Positions 11,345-23,244 of a stretch of 64,000 nt of DNA are shown here, piece after piece. Source of the stretch: Neoarius graeffei (lineage: Eukaryota > Chordata > Actinopteri > Siluriformes > Ariidae); assembly GCF_027579695.1 (NCBI RefSeq), contig NC_083592.1, positions 37,036,714 to 37,100,713 of the forward strand, written 5' to 3'. The position numbers and the translations under genes were made by a program. The notes beneath the pieces were generated by a model. That model did no database searches. It was not told the origin of the DNA and saw only the letters and a list, made by a program, of their open reading frames with translations. Positions within the stretch are counted from its first letter, which is position 1. Each line of letters opens with the position of its first letter.

Positions 11345-11880
11345 CGAGTAGGATGGTTCTCTTATTGTTTGTGGGCCCGCAGATGGCTAACGAGGCTGAT
11401 CCTAGATTTGCAAATCCAGTGACGGCGTGGGCACTCGGTAGAAGTCCCCGGAGGAAGAGAGGTGTTGTTGCTGCATTGCTGTTCTTTCCTTCGCGCTATC
11501 TTCTTAGTAGCATCTCAGCGTAGGCTCTCTTCATAAAGCTTAGTGCCTTCAGTCACCAAATGCTTCCAAACAGGACGGTCTACTGCTAGACCTTCCCATT
11601 TGTCAACGTCAGTATCGCATCTCTTGAGGTTTGATTTAAGATTGTATTTGAAACGTCTACGTTGGCCACCCTGTGTCCGTTGGCCCTCTTGTAACTGGGA
11701 ATACAGAAGCTGCTTGGGTAATTGATGGTTAGGCATCCATAGGACGTGCCCTGTCCAGCGCAACTGGTTATGGACAATCATAGTTTCTATACTTGTACAG
11801 TTGGCCTCTTCCAAGACACTTATGTTTGTTCATTTATATCGCCAGCTAATACTGAAGATCTTACAAAGACAACGTTGATT
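11345..11880 (-). pseudogene. LINE C-terminal fragment (HNQLRWTGHV type)
   Basis: The minus strand reads TSIETMIVHNQLRWTGHVLWM, then LPKQLLYSQLQEGQRTQGGQ and RFKYNLKSNLKRCD. These are motifs of the C-terminal end of a non-LTR ORF2 that is common in fish. Beyond the 11515 end the frame shifts, and a zinc-finger-like tail (C..C..H pattern, ending SLVSHLRAHKQ) can still be read to about 11345. It is a 5'-truncated, decayed copy. Confidence 0.8.
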
Positions 11881-12052
11881 ATACTTTTCTAGGCTTTTCA
11901 GGTTATCTAGGTTTCAGGTTTTCCAGCTTGGTCTAACCCGCTACCAAAACACAATCCAAGCTGATATTTTCCAGCTTCCATGTTAATTGATTAATAGAGG
12001 TTTAAGATTTTCTAGGCAGCAAATAGTAATGTTTTTACTATTTTAGGAATGT

Positions 12053-13128
12053 AGTGGTTAGCACTGTTGCCTCACAGCAAGAAGGTCTGGGTTCGAGTCC
12101 AGCGGCTGGAGAGGGCCTTTCTGTGCGGAGTTTGCATGTTCTCCCCGTGTCTGCGTGGGTTTCCTCCGGGTGCTCCGGTTTCCCCCACAGTCCAAAGACA
12201 TGCAGTTTAGGTTAACTGGTGACTCTAAGGCCAAGTTTACATTAGACCGTATCTGTCTCGTTTTCTTCGCGGATGCACTGTCCGTTTACATTAAATCGCC
12301 TGGAAACGCCGGGAAACGGGAATCCGTCAGGGTCCACGTATTCAATCCAGATCGTGTCTGGTCCGGTGCTGTGTAAACATTGAGAATACGCGGATACGCT
12401 GTGCTGAGCTCTAGCTGGCGTCGTCATTGGACAACGTCACTGTGACATCCACCTTCCTGGTTCGCTGGTGTTGGTCATGTGACGCGACTGCTGAAAAACG
12501 GCGCGGACTTCCGCCTTGTATCACCTTTCATTAAAGAGTATAAAAGTATGAAAATACTGCAAATACTGATGCAAATACTGCCCATTGTGTAGTTATGATT
12601 GTCTTTAGGCTTGCCATCCTTCCACTTGCAAGTGGTAAGTGACGCGCATGCCCGATATGCACTGAGATCACACACACAGCGGCTCAGTCCCGAATCACTG
12701 CTCGTGCGCTCCACTCGCGCGCTCTGTGAGCTGCGCAGGGCCGGAGTGCGCACCCTCCAGAGGGCACTCGCTGTTCAGGGCGGAGTGATTTGGAGCGCAG
12801 GATGCCTGCGGAGCCGAGCGTATCCGTGTATTGGCGTTGCTGTGTGCACGCAAATCGTGTATTGGCGTTGCTGTGTGCACACTAATCGTTTTAAAAACGT
12901 TAATCTGATGATCCGCTGATACGGTCTAATGTAAACCCCACCTAAATTGACCGTAGGTGTGAATGTGAGTGTGAATGGTTGTCTGTGTCTATATGTCAGC
13001 CCTGTGATGATCTGGCGACTTGTCCAGGGTGTACCCCGCCTTTCGCCCGTAGTCAGCTGGGATAGGCTCCAGCTTGCCTGCAACCCTGTAGAACAGGATA
13101 AGTGGCTACAGATAATGGATGGATGGAT
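12053..13128 (+). mobile_element. Common SINE split by a Harbinger-like MITE
   Basis: The head and first half lie at 12053-12228, and the second half resumes at 12943 with cctaaattgaccgtagg-type sequence through the tail at about 13128. The interruption is the element at 12229-12942. The SINE's first 15 or so bases are missing. Confidence 0.9.
12229..12942. mobile_element. PIF/Harbinger-like non-autonomous element
   Basis: Inverted ends are ggccaagtttacattagacc and a right end whose complement is ggtggggtttacattagacc. The duplicated target is taa at 12226-12228 and 12943-12945, matching the TWA preference of PIF/Harbinger. The interior is GC-rich with no transposase frame. The insertion disrupted a SINE, so it is younger than that SINE. 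Confidence 0.82.
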
Positions 13129-13480
13129 AAGATCTTCTAATTGCCTTGTGTTATTTTCTTGGAAAAACTTGCATGTGATTTTTGCATTAGTGATTCAAAA
13201 TTTTTTTTCCATCCACCAGCAATAACTGGCTGGGTTTGTCTTCATTGGAGTTCAGACCAAGCTGGATTTTTCAGTAAGAAAAGTATTAATTTGTTCATTA
13301 ACATTATAACGAGTTTGCTGCCATGTTAATTAACTTTGCAAAAAAGCTGCCAGTATCTGGTAACAGCTTTATAAAGCATGTTGTGTTTGTACTGGCACAA
13401 AACTTTACAAAGTCATTGGCTGTTAACTGTTTTCTGTGTAAACCATCTCCATTGTTGAGGTTTTATCATATTGTTAGTGT
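13129..13480. other. Unassigned stretch
   Basis: No gene or named repeat recognised. Confidence 0.45.
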
Positions 13481-13484
13481 TTAA

Positions 13485-14246
13485 AGGGAAACGTTGAGAT
13501 TTTTTTTTTTTGAACCTGGTCCCTTTTTTTTTCCCCCACATCTTTTTGGTTCTATATTTTTACGAGGGACAAAAACAAAAGAACTCGGTCCAGTATTTGT
13601 GGCGTGAGAACGATGTAACCAGCAACTGCAAAACAGCTATACAGCGTAATCCGAACATTCGGGTAAACATCTGCATGAAGCTAAACTACTTGTTTTTGCA
13701 ACCGAAAGGCTTATAATGTTATAATAAGTGTCTGACAACATGGAATCTCTCCAGAGGTGCACCTGTGTCTGTTTGCTTCAATAACTAAAGTACGGTAACT
13801 GTAGAAAATGATTTGTTTCTATAATCACTGTTTTACCTTTTTTTTTCTTTATCCAGTCTCTGACGCAGCCCCCATTCAGTGCTTCTAGTGTATTATTGCA
13901 CAAGGGATGTTTTCTGATGTTTACAAAACGGATTCTTTCAATGTTGTGTCAGACACTCGTTCATGTTGTCATAATCGGCTAAATATGCAGGTATTACTTT
14001 GGAACACTCACAATAACATTATCAGCCTGTCAGTGGCCAAAACAAGCAGTTTACATACTTTGACGTGGATGTTTGCGCCGTAGGATTGCATTGTACAGCC
14101 GTTTTGTGGTTGCCGGTTATAGTTTTCTAACTAAATACCTGACCAGTTTTAATCACTCTTGTCGTTCGTAAAAATTTGTACCCAAAAAGATGGGAAAATA
14201 CAGCCCAGGTTAAAAAAAAAAAAAAAAAAAATCCTGATGGTTCCCT
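13485..14246. mobile_element. TTAA-target MITE (Kolobok-like or piggyBac-like)
   Basis: The left end ttaa|agggaaacgttgagat with a T-run and gaacctgg mirrors the right end, where the complement reads aggttcc-type sequence after an A-run and ccagg. TTAA lies at 13481-13484 and 14247-14250. The AGGG start fits Kolobok better than piggyBac. No transposase remains. Confidence 0.75.
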
Positions 14247-14250
14247 TTAA

Positions 14251-14841
14251 CTGTGAGGTGATCGTACGCTTGTTTAATAACTAGTAGAGTTGAAAGCCGA
14301 TTCAAGTTGCAATGGTGCCTCTTGCAGTACACTCCAATGTTAACTCCAACGTGAAAATCCATTACTGATCACTCGTCTACTATTCCCTTTCAATAAGTGA
14401 CTCCAGGCAAATGAGGTGATCCGGGCCGAGCAGCGAGTGGACTCAACCTCAAGAAACCATCGCAAGTGTGCCTGAGATGAGTACACAGCCCTGTCTCGGA
14501 CTTAAAACGCAGAAAACTTTAGAGTTCGTAATGCGAATATCTCCTCAGCTTTGACCAACAGTTGTAAAATTTAACTTTGGTTCACAAACTCGGTTGCCAG
14601 AAGCAGAATGTGTGATGTGTTTTCATCAGTGTGCTCTTTTTCACCAGTTCGTATGAAAAGCTGTGTTGAGTTGAGAATTCCGATGTTCTCCTCATGAAGT
14701 AGAGATACAGGCAGAGCAGAGAGAGAGTCTTCCGTTGCGTCAAAAGATTTTTAGTCCATGAATTTCACAAAATAAAAATTTCAAATAAGTAAAGCTATGT
14801 TCATATTGCAAGCTTCTTTGCACAATTCTGATTTCCTTGCT
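14251..14841. other. Unassigned stretch
   Basis: No gene or repeat boundary recognised. Confidence 0.4.
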
Positions 14842-15255
14842 CATTTTGTTTTTCTCTGCTCACAGTATATGAGCTGATAGCCTAGTAGTAGAGTAGCCAA
14901 TCAGATTGCGCGATTGCTCATATCCAGTGAATGTGGATAGAATAATATGGATTACTACAGTTGTGGAATAGGGTTATTTACTGCATTTTTATTATTTATT
15001 ATTTGATCTCAAAGGCATTAAGGAGGCAAGAAATTGCACTAATTAACTTTTGACGAGGCACCTGTTAATTGAAAAACATTCCAGGTGACAACCTCATCAA
15101 GCTGGTTAAGATAATGCCCATAGTGTACAAAGCGTCATCAAGGTACACTACTGTTCAAAAGTTTGGGGTCACCCAGACAATTTTGTGTTCTCCATGAAAA
15201 GTCACACTTTTATTTCCCACCATAAGTTGTAAAATGAATAGAAAATATAGTCGGA
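14842..15255. repeat. Left arm of a ~0.41-kb inverted repeat
   Basis: This stretch is the reverse complement of 18036-18447 with few differences. It holds part of a Tc1 remnant joined to one end of the cactaccgttcaaaag MITE. Homology ends abruptly at 15255 (aatatagtc|ggatcgg) and at about 14842. Confidence 0.9.
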
Positions 15256-15397
15256 TCGGATCCGTCTACGCTAACGGGTTACTTTCATCACTGTGAGTGA
15301 CTCAATAGAGATCTTGCAGTCACGTGACCGGAAAGTACACAACCGCCATCTTGTCGGTCAAAAACACCGCTGAATACTGCTGCACTCGTGTACAGAA

Positions 15398-15757
15398 TGG
15401 ATCAATTTCAACCGACGGACTACACGGCTCATTTTTCTAATGAACAGATAACTAGATATATGTCTAAAATAAACGATCTACAGATTAGTGACCCTTATGG
15501 CTTACCGGACGGAGTTTTCACGACCGGATTTTGAACTGCCAGCGGAATACCCGGACGTGTATAATTACCTCATTAACTTTCCCTCGCTGTTCAGTGGTGA
15601 AGCACTGCGTGCCTATAAATTTCTGGACAGTTATCTCTACAGAAATTCAGGATTTGTCAGCGACTCAGATGTGGCATCTTGTAAACAAGAATCCTCCCTC
15701 ATTGGATGGGTAAGTCACTTAAGTATTGAGTATAGCACTGACCAGCCGATTATAGAA
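15398..15757 (+). pseudogene. Transposon-type exon with DPYxLP and NYL motifs
   Basis: Starting at an ATG (15397-15399) the plus strand reads MDQFQPTDYTAHFS and ISDPYGLPDGVF. It then shifts frame to ELPAEYPDVYNYLINFPSLF and LRAYKFLDSYLYRNSGFV. The block ends at a good splice donor (gtaagt near 15711). The motif string resembles the N-terminal exon of fish transposon proteins that also carry a SWIM-type finger; that family link is from memory and uncertain. A frameshift near 15530 makes it dead. A similar pair of fragments lies at 60.4-60.9 kb. Confidence 0.5.
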
Positions 15758-15759
15758 TA

Positions 15760-17398
15760 GAATAAGGTAATTCCAGCTGTAATTCCAAATCGTCTGTCTT
15801 GTTTACATGGATCTGGTGTTGGAGAGGTAGAGGCTTGGCAGTGGAGATTTGAGTGGCTGTTTTCTGAGCTTAGTCAACAGGCCGGCTCTGCCTGCAGCCT
15901 CGCTTTTGGTCCCGGCGCCACCTCCTTCGCTTTGCTTCCGATAACAATCCATAGAGACCCCGCTGGTCTCGCTATCTCGTCCGGAATGTTTTTGTTTTTT
16001 TTCTCGTCCGGAATGTTGTGCATGCGATGGAAATCGCTACAAACCGTCATTTTCTGCTGGAAACCAATGTCCAGTAAGTCCATACGGTTGTAGTGGATAT
16101 TGAAGTCCGGTACAGACGAACATCACGCAAAAATACACACAAAAAACATAAAAAACGTGCACAGGTAGGGAAAGCTTGTAGCCGCAGCCATTGTAGTAGA
16201 ATTGTATATAGTAGGGTTTTCCAGAAGAAAAGGTAGAAGTAAAAGCAGAAGTAGAACCAGAAGTAGAAGTAGAAGGCGGAATATGGCGTTTGACCGACAC
16301 GATGGCGTCTGTCACAATCTGGATCGGCTGTGACGTCACATGCAAGTGCTCCATAGGTGTCTTTTTAACATGAACACACATTTTCGCTTGAAATGCCCTG
16401 CATGGGCACACTGATTTCTTTGGAAATTGTTTCACTGCGTTATTCAGTTTCTGTGAATTCCACTCTGAGCATTCTCATGTTGGATATGTACCCGATTTAC
16501 CACATTTGCATCCCCTCGACTTGGTAATGTAAATGTGGCTTTAGTCAGAATAGTAGGTTGCATGGGTTGAAATCATCTGGTTCTCCACAAGTCCTCGCAT
16601 TTTTAAAATAGTAGTGAGGAAAACACTCGCATTTGCAAATCGCTCCACTCCCAAGGTGTGGTCCATGTTATTAAGCCGTTTGGGAAGCCCAGGTGTGGAC
16701 AAGTGGGATTTGTAAGATTATAGTTTTGTATGAAAGTACACTATGTCTTAGTTTGCTGATCTGGGACCTGTTTGTTGAAGTATAAAATTTACTCCTCCAC
16801 ATGTGGCCCGAGAGAAAGTAGCTCCATTAGTAGTGCTGACTTTGACGTTGTTATTATGACACTCTAAGTGCTATCATGCTGCGCCTTGGGGGCGTTGCTG
16901 CACAGCAACAGGCTAAATGCTATTATCTAGGCAAGTAATAACGCATCCATCCACCCTCCTCCTATTTTGAAAGAGGGAGGAAGAAGAAGAAAGAAACGAG
17001 GTGGGGAGCAAAGAGAGAGGGGAACGCTTTTACTTCATATATTCTAAATAAGTATTACGTACGATAAGACAGGCTAATGCATCTGTCCCGACTTGTCCGT
17101 GCTGTCCTAAGAACTCGCACTGTGGGAAGGATAAGAGGTTTACTGACATGAAGAAAGAGGTGGGTGTGGAAGAAGCAGCCTGTGCTTGCTAGCACTGCAT
17201 AGTGCAGTAATCCTTTGTGAAACTGTGGGATTTTTTGCAGGCCCTGAACCACAGCCAACACTGACGTAAGGGACTGAGGCACACCCACAGCCCTTTTATT
17301 TTCATGCCCCCTTTTCGTACCCCTGTCCTCCAAGTCAGATTATTCCATCTGCAGAGCTTTATGTGTACTATGTATGTTTATGCTTTGTGTGTATTAGT
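15760..17398. other. Probable body of a decayed DNA element
   Basis: A gccatcttgtcggtcaaa-type motif near 15346 recurs inverted near 16285 (complement gccatcgtgtcggtcaaa). This suggests that 15.3-16.5 kb is one non-autonomous element. A purine-rich tract lies at 16975-17020. No gene recognised. Confidence 0.45.
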
Positions 17399-17427
17399 GT
17401 ACACACACACACACACACACACACACA
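17399..17427. repeat. (AC)n microsatellite
   Basis: About 14 AC units, abutting the left end of the Tc1 remnant. Confidence 0.95.
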
Positions 17428-17626
17428 GAACCAGCCAAAGGTTTGGACACCCGTACTCATTCATAGGTTTTTCTGTATTTTGACTATTTTCTCCATTGAC
17501 GAACAATACTGAAGACATCAAAACTATGAAATAACATCCGGGACATATAGGGAATGATGTGGTAAACAAAAAACGTTAAACAAAATATGTTTCATCTTTT
17601 AGATTCTTCACAGTATCCAGCGTTTA

Positions 17627-18142
17627 CACTACCGTTCAAAAGTTTGGGGTCACTTTGAAATGTCCTTATTTTTGAAAGAAAAGCACTGTTCTTTTCAATG
17701 AAGATCACTTTAAACTAATCAGAAATCCACTCTATACATTGCTAATGTGGTAAATGACTCTTCTAGCTGCAAATGTCTGGTTTTTGGTGCAATATCTCCA
17801 TAGGTGTATAGAGGCCCATTTCCAGCAACTATCACTCCAGTGTTCTAATGGTACAATGTGTTTGCTCATTGCCTCAGAAGGCTAATGGATGATTAGAAAA
17901 CCCTTGTACAATCATGTTAGCACAGCTGAAAACAGTTGAGCTCTTTAGAGAAGCTATAAAACTGACCTTCCTTTGAGCAGATTGAGTTTCTGGAGCATCA
18001 CATTTGTGGGGTCGATTAAATGCTCAAAATGTCTTGACTATATTTTCTATTCATTTTACAACTTATGGTGGGAAATAAAAGTGTGACTTTTCATGGAAAA
18101 CACAAAATTGTCTGGGTGACCCCAAACTTTTGAACAGTAGTG
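17627..18142. mobile_element. Tc1/mariner-type MITE, copy 1
   Basis: Inverted ends cactaccgttcaaaagtttg and the complement of accccaaacttttgaacagt. TA lies on both sides (17625-17626, 18143-18144). About 516 bp with no coding capacity. Near-identical copies lie at 23245-23774 and 43353-43880. Confidence 0.9.
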
Positions 18143-18447
18143 TACCTTGATGACGCTTTGTACACTATGGGCATTATATTAACCAGCTTGATGAGGTTGT
18201 CACCTGGAATGTTTTTCAATTAACAGGTGCCTCGTCAAAAGTTAATTAGTGCAATTTCTTGCCTCCTTAATGCCTTTGAGATCAAATAATAAATAATAAA
18301 AATGCAGTAAATAACCCTATTCCACAACTGTAGTAATCCATATTATTCTATCCACATTCACTGGATATGAGCAATCGCGCAATCTGATTGGCTACTCTAC
18401 TACTAGGCTATCAGCTCATATACTGTGAGTAGAGAAAAACAAAATGA
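18036..18447. repeat. Right arm of a ~0.41-kb inverted repeat
   Basis: Reverse complement of 14842-15255. It spans the junction between the MITE (ending 18142) and the flanking Tc1-derived sequence. Confidence 0.9.
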
Positions 18448-18752
18448 TGGAGCGCATCAAGTCAAATATATCACTTTATCAAGTACTTAAAAGAAACAGA
18501 AATAGCTAAAAGAATATAGCCCCCCCACCCCCTCAATATCTCCTGTTCCACACTCCAGCCCAGTCGGTGGCTGTAATGCACCTTTAAGTTTGCTAACCGC
18601 CAAAAAAAAAAAACCCTAAAGAAGAAAATAGCGGTGCGTGTTGCTGAACCAACCAAGGACGAAATAAAAACTCTACTCGAAAACAAAACTCCAAAATATA
18701 CAAAAAAAAGAGCAACGAAATATGGAATAAAAGTATTTGATGGTAAGAACGT

Positions 18753-19117
18753 CTCATCTCATTATCTCTAGCCGCTTTATCCTGTTCTGCAGGGTCGCAG
18801 GCAAGCTGGAGCCTATCCCAGCTGACTACGGGCGAAAGGCGGGGTACACCCTGGACAAGTCGCCAGGTCATCACAGGGCTGACACATAGACACAGACAAC
18901 CATTCACACTCACATTCACACCTACGGTCAATTTAGAGTCACCAGTTAACCTAACCTGCATGTCTTTGGACTGTGGGGGAAACCGGAGCACCTGGAGGAA
19001 ACCCACGCGGACAACATGCAAACTCCGCACAGAAAGGCCCTCGCCGGCCACGGGGCTCGAACCCGGACCTTCTTGCTGTGAGGCGACAGCGCTAACCACT
19101 ACACCACCATGCCGCCC
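18753..19117 (-). mobile_element. Common tRNA-derived SINE
   Basis: Full-length minus copy with an exact duplication tggtaagaacgt at 18741-18752 and 19118-19129. A short frame just left of it (NKTPKYTKKRATKYGIKVFDG) resembles the N-terminus of Crypton-type tyrosine recombinase proteins, but is too short to call. Confidence 0.93.
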
Positions 19118-19601
19118 TGGTAAGAACGTATCTTTTTTTTTTTTTTTTCAAGAATTATTATTGTCGCAGTTTTCACAAATTGCTACTGCCATTTCGCCGG
19201 TTTGTTTACATTCTAAGCGGAAATTATTTTGTCGGACGGTTTGCATAAAGTTTTTATTTATCGAATTTGCAAAAACTAAAAATGCTCTGTTTCTCAAAAT
19301 CTAGTGAATGTGGATAGAATAAAACGGTTATTCCACTCAATCTCGTCGTACATGGATTATAGCTATCAGCTCGTGTACGACTCGATTTTGTGGAATAACT
19401 GTTAATTACATCAAGAACCGTTCAACTAAGTAAAGAGAAACAGCATCCATCATTACTTTAAGACATGAAGTGTCCTTTTAATTAATAAAAATAAAGAAAA
19501 AACATTGAATTCGAAGGTGTGTCCACACTTTTGATTGGTACTGTATATGTCCAGCACTGGTTGTGAACACTTTTTAATCAAAAATGTTTACTACGAATGC
19601 A

Positions 19602-19975
19602 GGGCGGCACGGTGGTGTAGTGGTTAGCGCTGTCGCCTCACAGCAAGAAGGTCCTGGGTTCGAGCCCCGTGGCCGGCGAGGGCCTTTCTGTGTGGAGTTT
19701 GCATGTTCTCCCCGTGTCCGCGTGGGTTTACTCCGGGTGCTCCGGTTTCCCCCACAGTCCAAAGACATGCAGGTTAGGTTAACTGGTGACTCTAAATTGA
19801 CCGTAGGTGTGAGTGTGAATGGTTGTCTGTGTCTATGTGGCAGCCCTGTGATGACCTGGCGACTTGTCCAGGGTGTACCCCGCCTTTCGCCCATAGTCAG
19901 CTGGGATAGGCTCCAGCTTGCCTGCGACCCTGTAGAACAGGATAAAGCGGCTACAGATAATTAGATGAGATGGGA
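19602..19975 (+). mobile_element. Common tRNA-derived SINE
   Basis: Full-length plus copy. Exact duplication tacgaatgca at 19592-19601 and 19976-19985. Confidence 0.93.
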
Positions 19976-19985
19976 TACGAATGCA

Positions 19986-21309
19986 TCCGAGGACCAGGTT
20001 GCACAATCTAATTCATGTAACTTTCTCGTACAAACTTTTATTTATTAGCCTTAGTAACATTATAGGTCAAAAATGTTCAATTCAGCATCTATCTGTATTT
20101 AGTGAACAAAGCATTCCGCAAACTATAGTTTCTCAGAAGAGTCCAAAAATAGTAGCAGTGTTTGATTTAAACTTGATTTGTGTCTCGACTTCATGTTTGT
20201 GTTAAATATACAGTACAAGTGGGTTCACATTTGTAACCCCAGAAGCAAAGTTTTGGCAGAGGATCAGACGCGGACTTGCTCAAGTTCTAGTTCTTAATAA
20301 CGTTCGTCATTTGTCATTGTCCACAAACAGATGAGATTTCATCCAGAACACTCGCGTGCTCCTCCTCCTCCTCCACTCCACGCCTAAGTGCTTCTGAATT
20401 TAGTGTGACAGTCTGCGGAAGATCTGAAGTGTGTGTTTGTGTGAGGTGTGACGGGAGCTGTTCTGCACCAGTATGGTCACCGAGTTAAAACTATCCTGTT
20501 TCATACCTCATTTTCTCTAAATACAGCCAGTTCTCAGCACACGCAAACACACACCCACACGTTGCTCTGGGATGTGCTGTTTACACTTAGGTTTGCCTTT
20601 TTTTTTTTTTGTATTTTTCTCACACAAGTTCCTGTCATGGAAGAAAGTTGTTGTATTAGCATAGAATGAAATGGATGCAAAGAAGCTCTTGGGAGTAGTT
20701 TAAAATCACGAGTTTGAATCCTGATGATGCCATAGCTATCCATATCCAGGAGTCAAGGAAGCCAAAAAAAAAAAAAAAAGGCTGTCTGGGTGGGAAGAAT
20801 GGCGTACTCTCTGTCCCCGTCACTCGCTAATCATGGGCATCTGCGAGCTCATGTATGTAGAAGAGGGCGGATAAGGCTTTCTTCCGATGTTGTTACACTG
20901 CCTCGTGATACAGCACGAGAAGCAGTTTGAAAAGATCTGGTTGGCTGGCGTCACATGTCTCCGAGGAAGAGCGTGTTAGCTGTCACTCTCTCCGGTTGGT
21001 AGCTGGCAGAGATGGCTGGTGGGTGGGAAGAACATTGGGAGAAAAAAGACAAGGCTCCTGTGGAGGACGGCCCTGTATGGATAGTCGCACTTGGAAGATG
21101 GCTCTGGACTCTTACAGTTTTGCTACAGTGGCTGACGACTATAGCTGACTTGCTAACTTTAGGACCGCGCTTGGTCGTCATGAACAGTTTTGCACTCAAG
21201 TCTCCATCAACGAACAGTTCGACAAAATAGACTTCATGCTAAAACTATAATGAATTTCCTGGTTACACAGTTGTACTTTGTGACGAAATAGGACACAGTT
21301 CTAGAAGAA
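19986..21309. other. Unassigned stretch with low-complexity runs
   Basis: Contains T- and A-runs near 20597 and 20765 and a CA-rich patch near 20543. The part from 20780 to 21050 looks like a dispersed repeat, but I cannot name its family. No gene recognised. Confidence 0.4.
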
Positions 21310-21576
21310 CGTTATTTATTATTTGTATAATAATAAATCACCCAGATGAGGATGGGTTCCCTTTTGAGTCTGGTTCCTCTCGAGGTTTCTCCGTCATGTC
21401 GTCTGAGGGAGTTTTTCCTTAACGCCATCGCCACAGGCTTGCTCATCAGAGATAAATACATTTTATTCGGGATGAAATTAATTCATGTTTAAAGTATTTA
21501 TTTTTCTGTAAAGCTGCTTTGCGATAATGTCTGTTGCTAAAAGCGCTATAGAAATAAACTGACTTGACTTGACAAG
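21310..21576 (+). mobile_element. Fish LINE 3' tail
   Basis: Contains gatgggttcccttttgagtc, cgtctgagggagtttttcct and aaagctgctttgcgataatg, ending in a (gactt)n-like run. This is a very common teleost repeat that I take to be the 3' end of a LINE. It has no coding part. Confidence 0.7.
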
Positions 21577-21630
21577 GTTTCATTTTTGGCCTTTACATCA
21601 GATTATTTTGTGGTAACAAATGTTTTAAGC

Positions 21631-21895
21631 CTTGGTCACAACCGGCCGTACGTGCTCCTACGGCCGGTCTACGTGCAAGAAACGCACGGAGGGTGTGCGT
21701 GTGACGTGCTGATTTTCGAGCCGTAGACCGGCCGCAGAGGTTCTTTGTCATGTCAAACAAACTCTACGGGCGCTTACGTTTTTTTCAGGTTGCAAGACAA
21801 ACTTACAGCCAACGTGCGTCTTTCTCCACGAACAAAAAAACCGCAGCGATTTGGGAAACGCCAAAAAATCGTACGTCCGGTTGTGACCTAGGCTT
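21631..21895. mobile_element. Short GC-rich MITE with 22-bp inverted ends
   Basis: The left end cttggtcacaaccggccgta pairs with the complement of tacgtccggttgtgacctag. Flanks share tttaag/ctttaag, so the target duplication is 5-6 bp and ambiguous. No coding capacity. Confidence 0.75.
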
Positions 21896-21899
21896 TAAG

Positions 21900-22560
21900 A
21901 TGGATTGTTTTGATTTCTTTTCTGTGTGTGGAACCAAGCACAATAGCGCCACCAATGGTCATAAGAAATATACACCGAATGCTATCAAGAAGTGAGACGG
22001 GGCCTGATTTCCCTCTCGCTCACCCATTGATCTGATCTCATGCTATATCACATTGCTCAACACTGATAGTTTTGCTGCTATTATTTTAAATTGTAGCATC
22101 CCATTTAATACTAATACTGATGATATAATAATGAACAGAGGTGTGCCTGTGAGCACTCTGTCTCTAATCACTGGCGTGAGAGATCACCGTCTTCTTTGAG
22201 CCCAGCTCAGGAAAGTCAATGCAAATACATTGGATTTTAATGAAAGTATATGATTTGTGCTTTCTGGCAAAGACTCCCTGTGTGTGGATGAATGTAGTGA
22301 TCTTTGGAGCATGCTCAGAGCATGGTTCCTAATCGTGCCAGGAAACTTTGTGAAAGCAAACACGTATAGGTGAACATCAGCAAAATTTCTTCCTTTTTTT
22401 GTTTCTTGGTATATGATGATGTTGAAGCTGAAGTTATGTCATGTTTGATATTGGAGAGATTAACTGTGGATTACTATAGAGGTGGGTGAGTGATAGAAGG
22501 TTGGCAATCATGGGAGGAATCGGTGAGGACACGCTGCGAGAAGTAGTTGAATGTATTATA
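21900..22560. other. Unassigned stretch
   Basis: No gene or repeat boundary recognised. Confidence 0.4.
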
Positions 22561-22570
22561 TAGTAATTAA

Positions 22571-23130
22571 ATATACCATCCGCTGAGAGGCTCCAATTGA
22601 AATTATGGATTCTCTTCAGTGACTGGTATTTTCTGAGGGGCGCAGTATAACGCCAGTCATCGAAGAGAATCCATAATTACCGGAGCCTCTCAGTGCATGG
22701 TATATTAGATTTATACCCCTCATCAAAAAATTCCAAACTAAAAGTGTCAAGCTTAAAGCGCAGCATAAACTCACTGGAGTCAGCCTTTTTCTTTTTTTTT
22801 TTTTTTTAAACGTTGGCGTGACCTTCGACCTGCACATGTGCAGTGTACCATGCTATCGCCTGCCTCGCTAGGCATGATCATGATGCGTAGATCTACACCC
22901 ACAGAATGCTCACGGAGCCACAGTTGTGACTCGAGTCGGCCGTATAGCTTGAAATTGTGACATCGGTTCATGGTATATCCAGGATACACGATGACTGACT
23001 CACCCCATATTCATTGTTCTTTCATTTTGAGGTCACGAGATTCATTGCTTAATCAATAGCGGAACTATTTTATGTCACGCGAGTCATCCTTGGCCGATCC
23101 CTGCACGGGAATTTTTTGATGAACGATGTA
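22571..23130. mobile_element. Dispersed repeat with a long terminal hairpin, copy 1
   Basis: 22571-22705 folds on itself: tataccat..gctgagaggctcc and attatggattctcttcagtg pair with their complements across a loop of about 25 nt. The adjoining part (about 22706-23130) has inverted ends tcatcaaaaaattcc and its complement near 23106. The same arrangement recurs at 34711-36780, so it is one mobile unit. Superfamily unknown. Confidence 0.75.
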
Positions 23131-23244
23131 TAATATATTTTGAATATAATATACACACTTGTACCACAGCACTAGTTGAGTTCTTGATTCTGACTGGTCA
23201 GAAGGTGTTGATTCATTCTGTAATTCAAATAAATCACAGGTTTA

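Larger units (their letters stand above)
17426..19543. mobile_element. Tc1-like remnant, internally deleted, carrying nested insertions
   Basis: The left end (accagccaaaggtttggaca) and right end (tgtccacacttttgattggt) are inverted and match the terminal repeats of salmonid-type Tc1 elements. The tract with aattaacttttgacgaggca is also Tc1 interior. No transposase frame survives. Nested inside are the MITE at 17627-18142 and the SINE at 18753-19117. Confidence 0.75.

Noticed and set aside
15488..15760. A host gene exon with a good splice donor
   Set aside because: The upstream part is frameshifted and the motif recurs within a transposon at 60.4-60.9 kb.
20448..20669. Plus-strand frame near a CA-rich patch
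   Set aside because: Low complexity, no splice sites or similarity.
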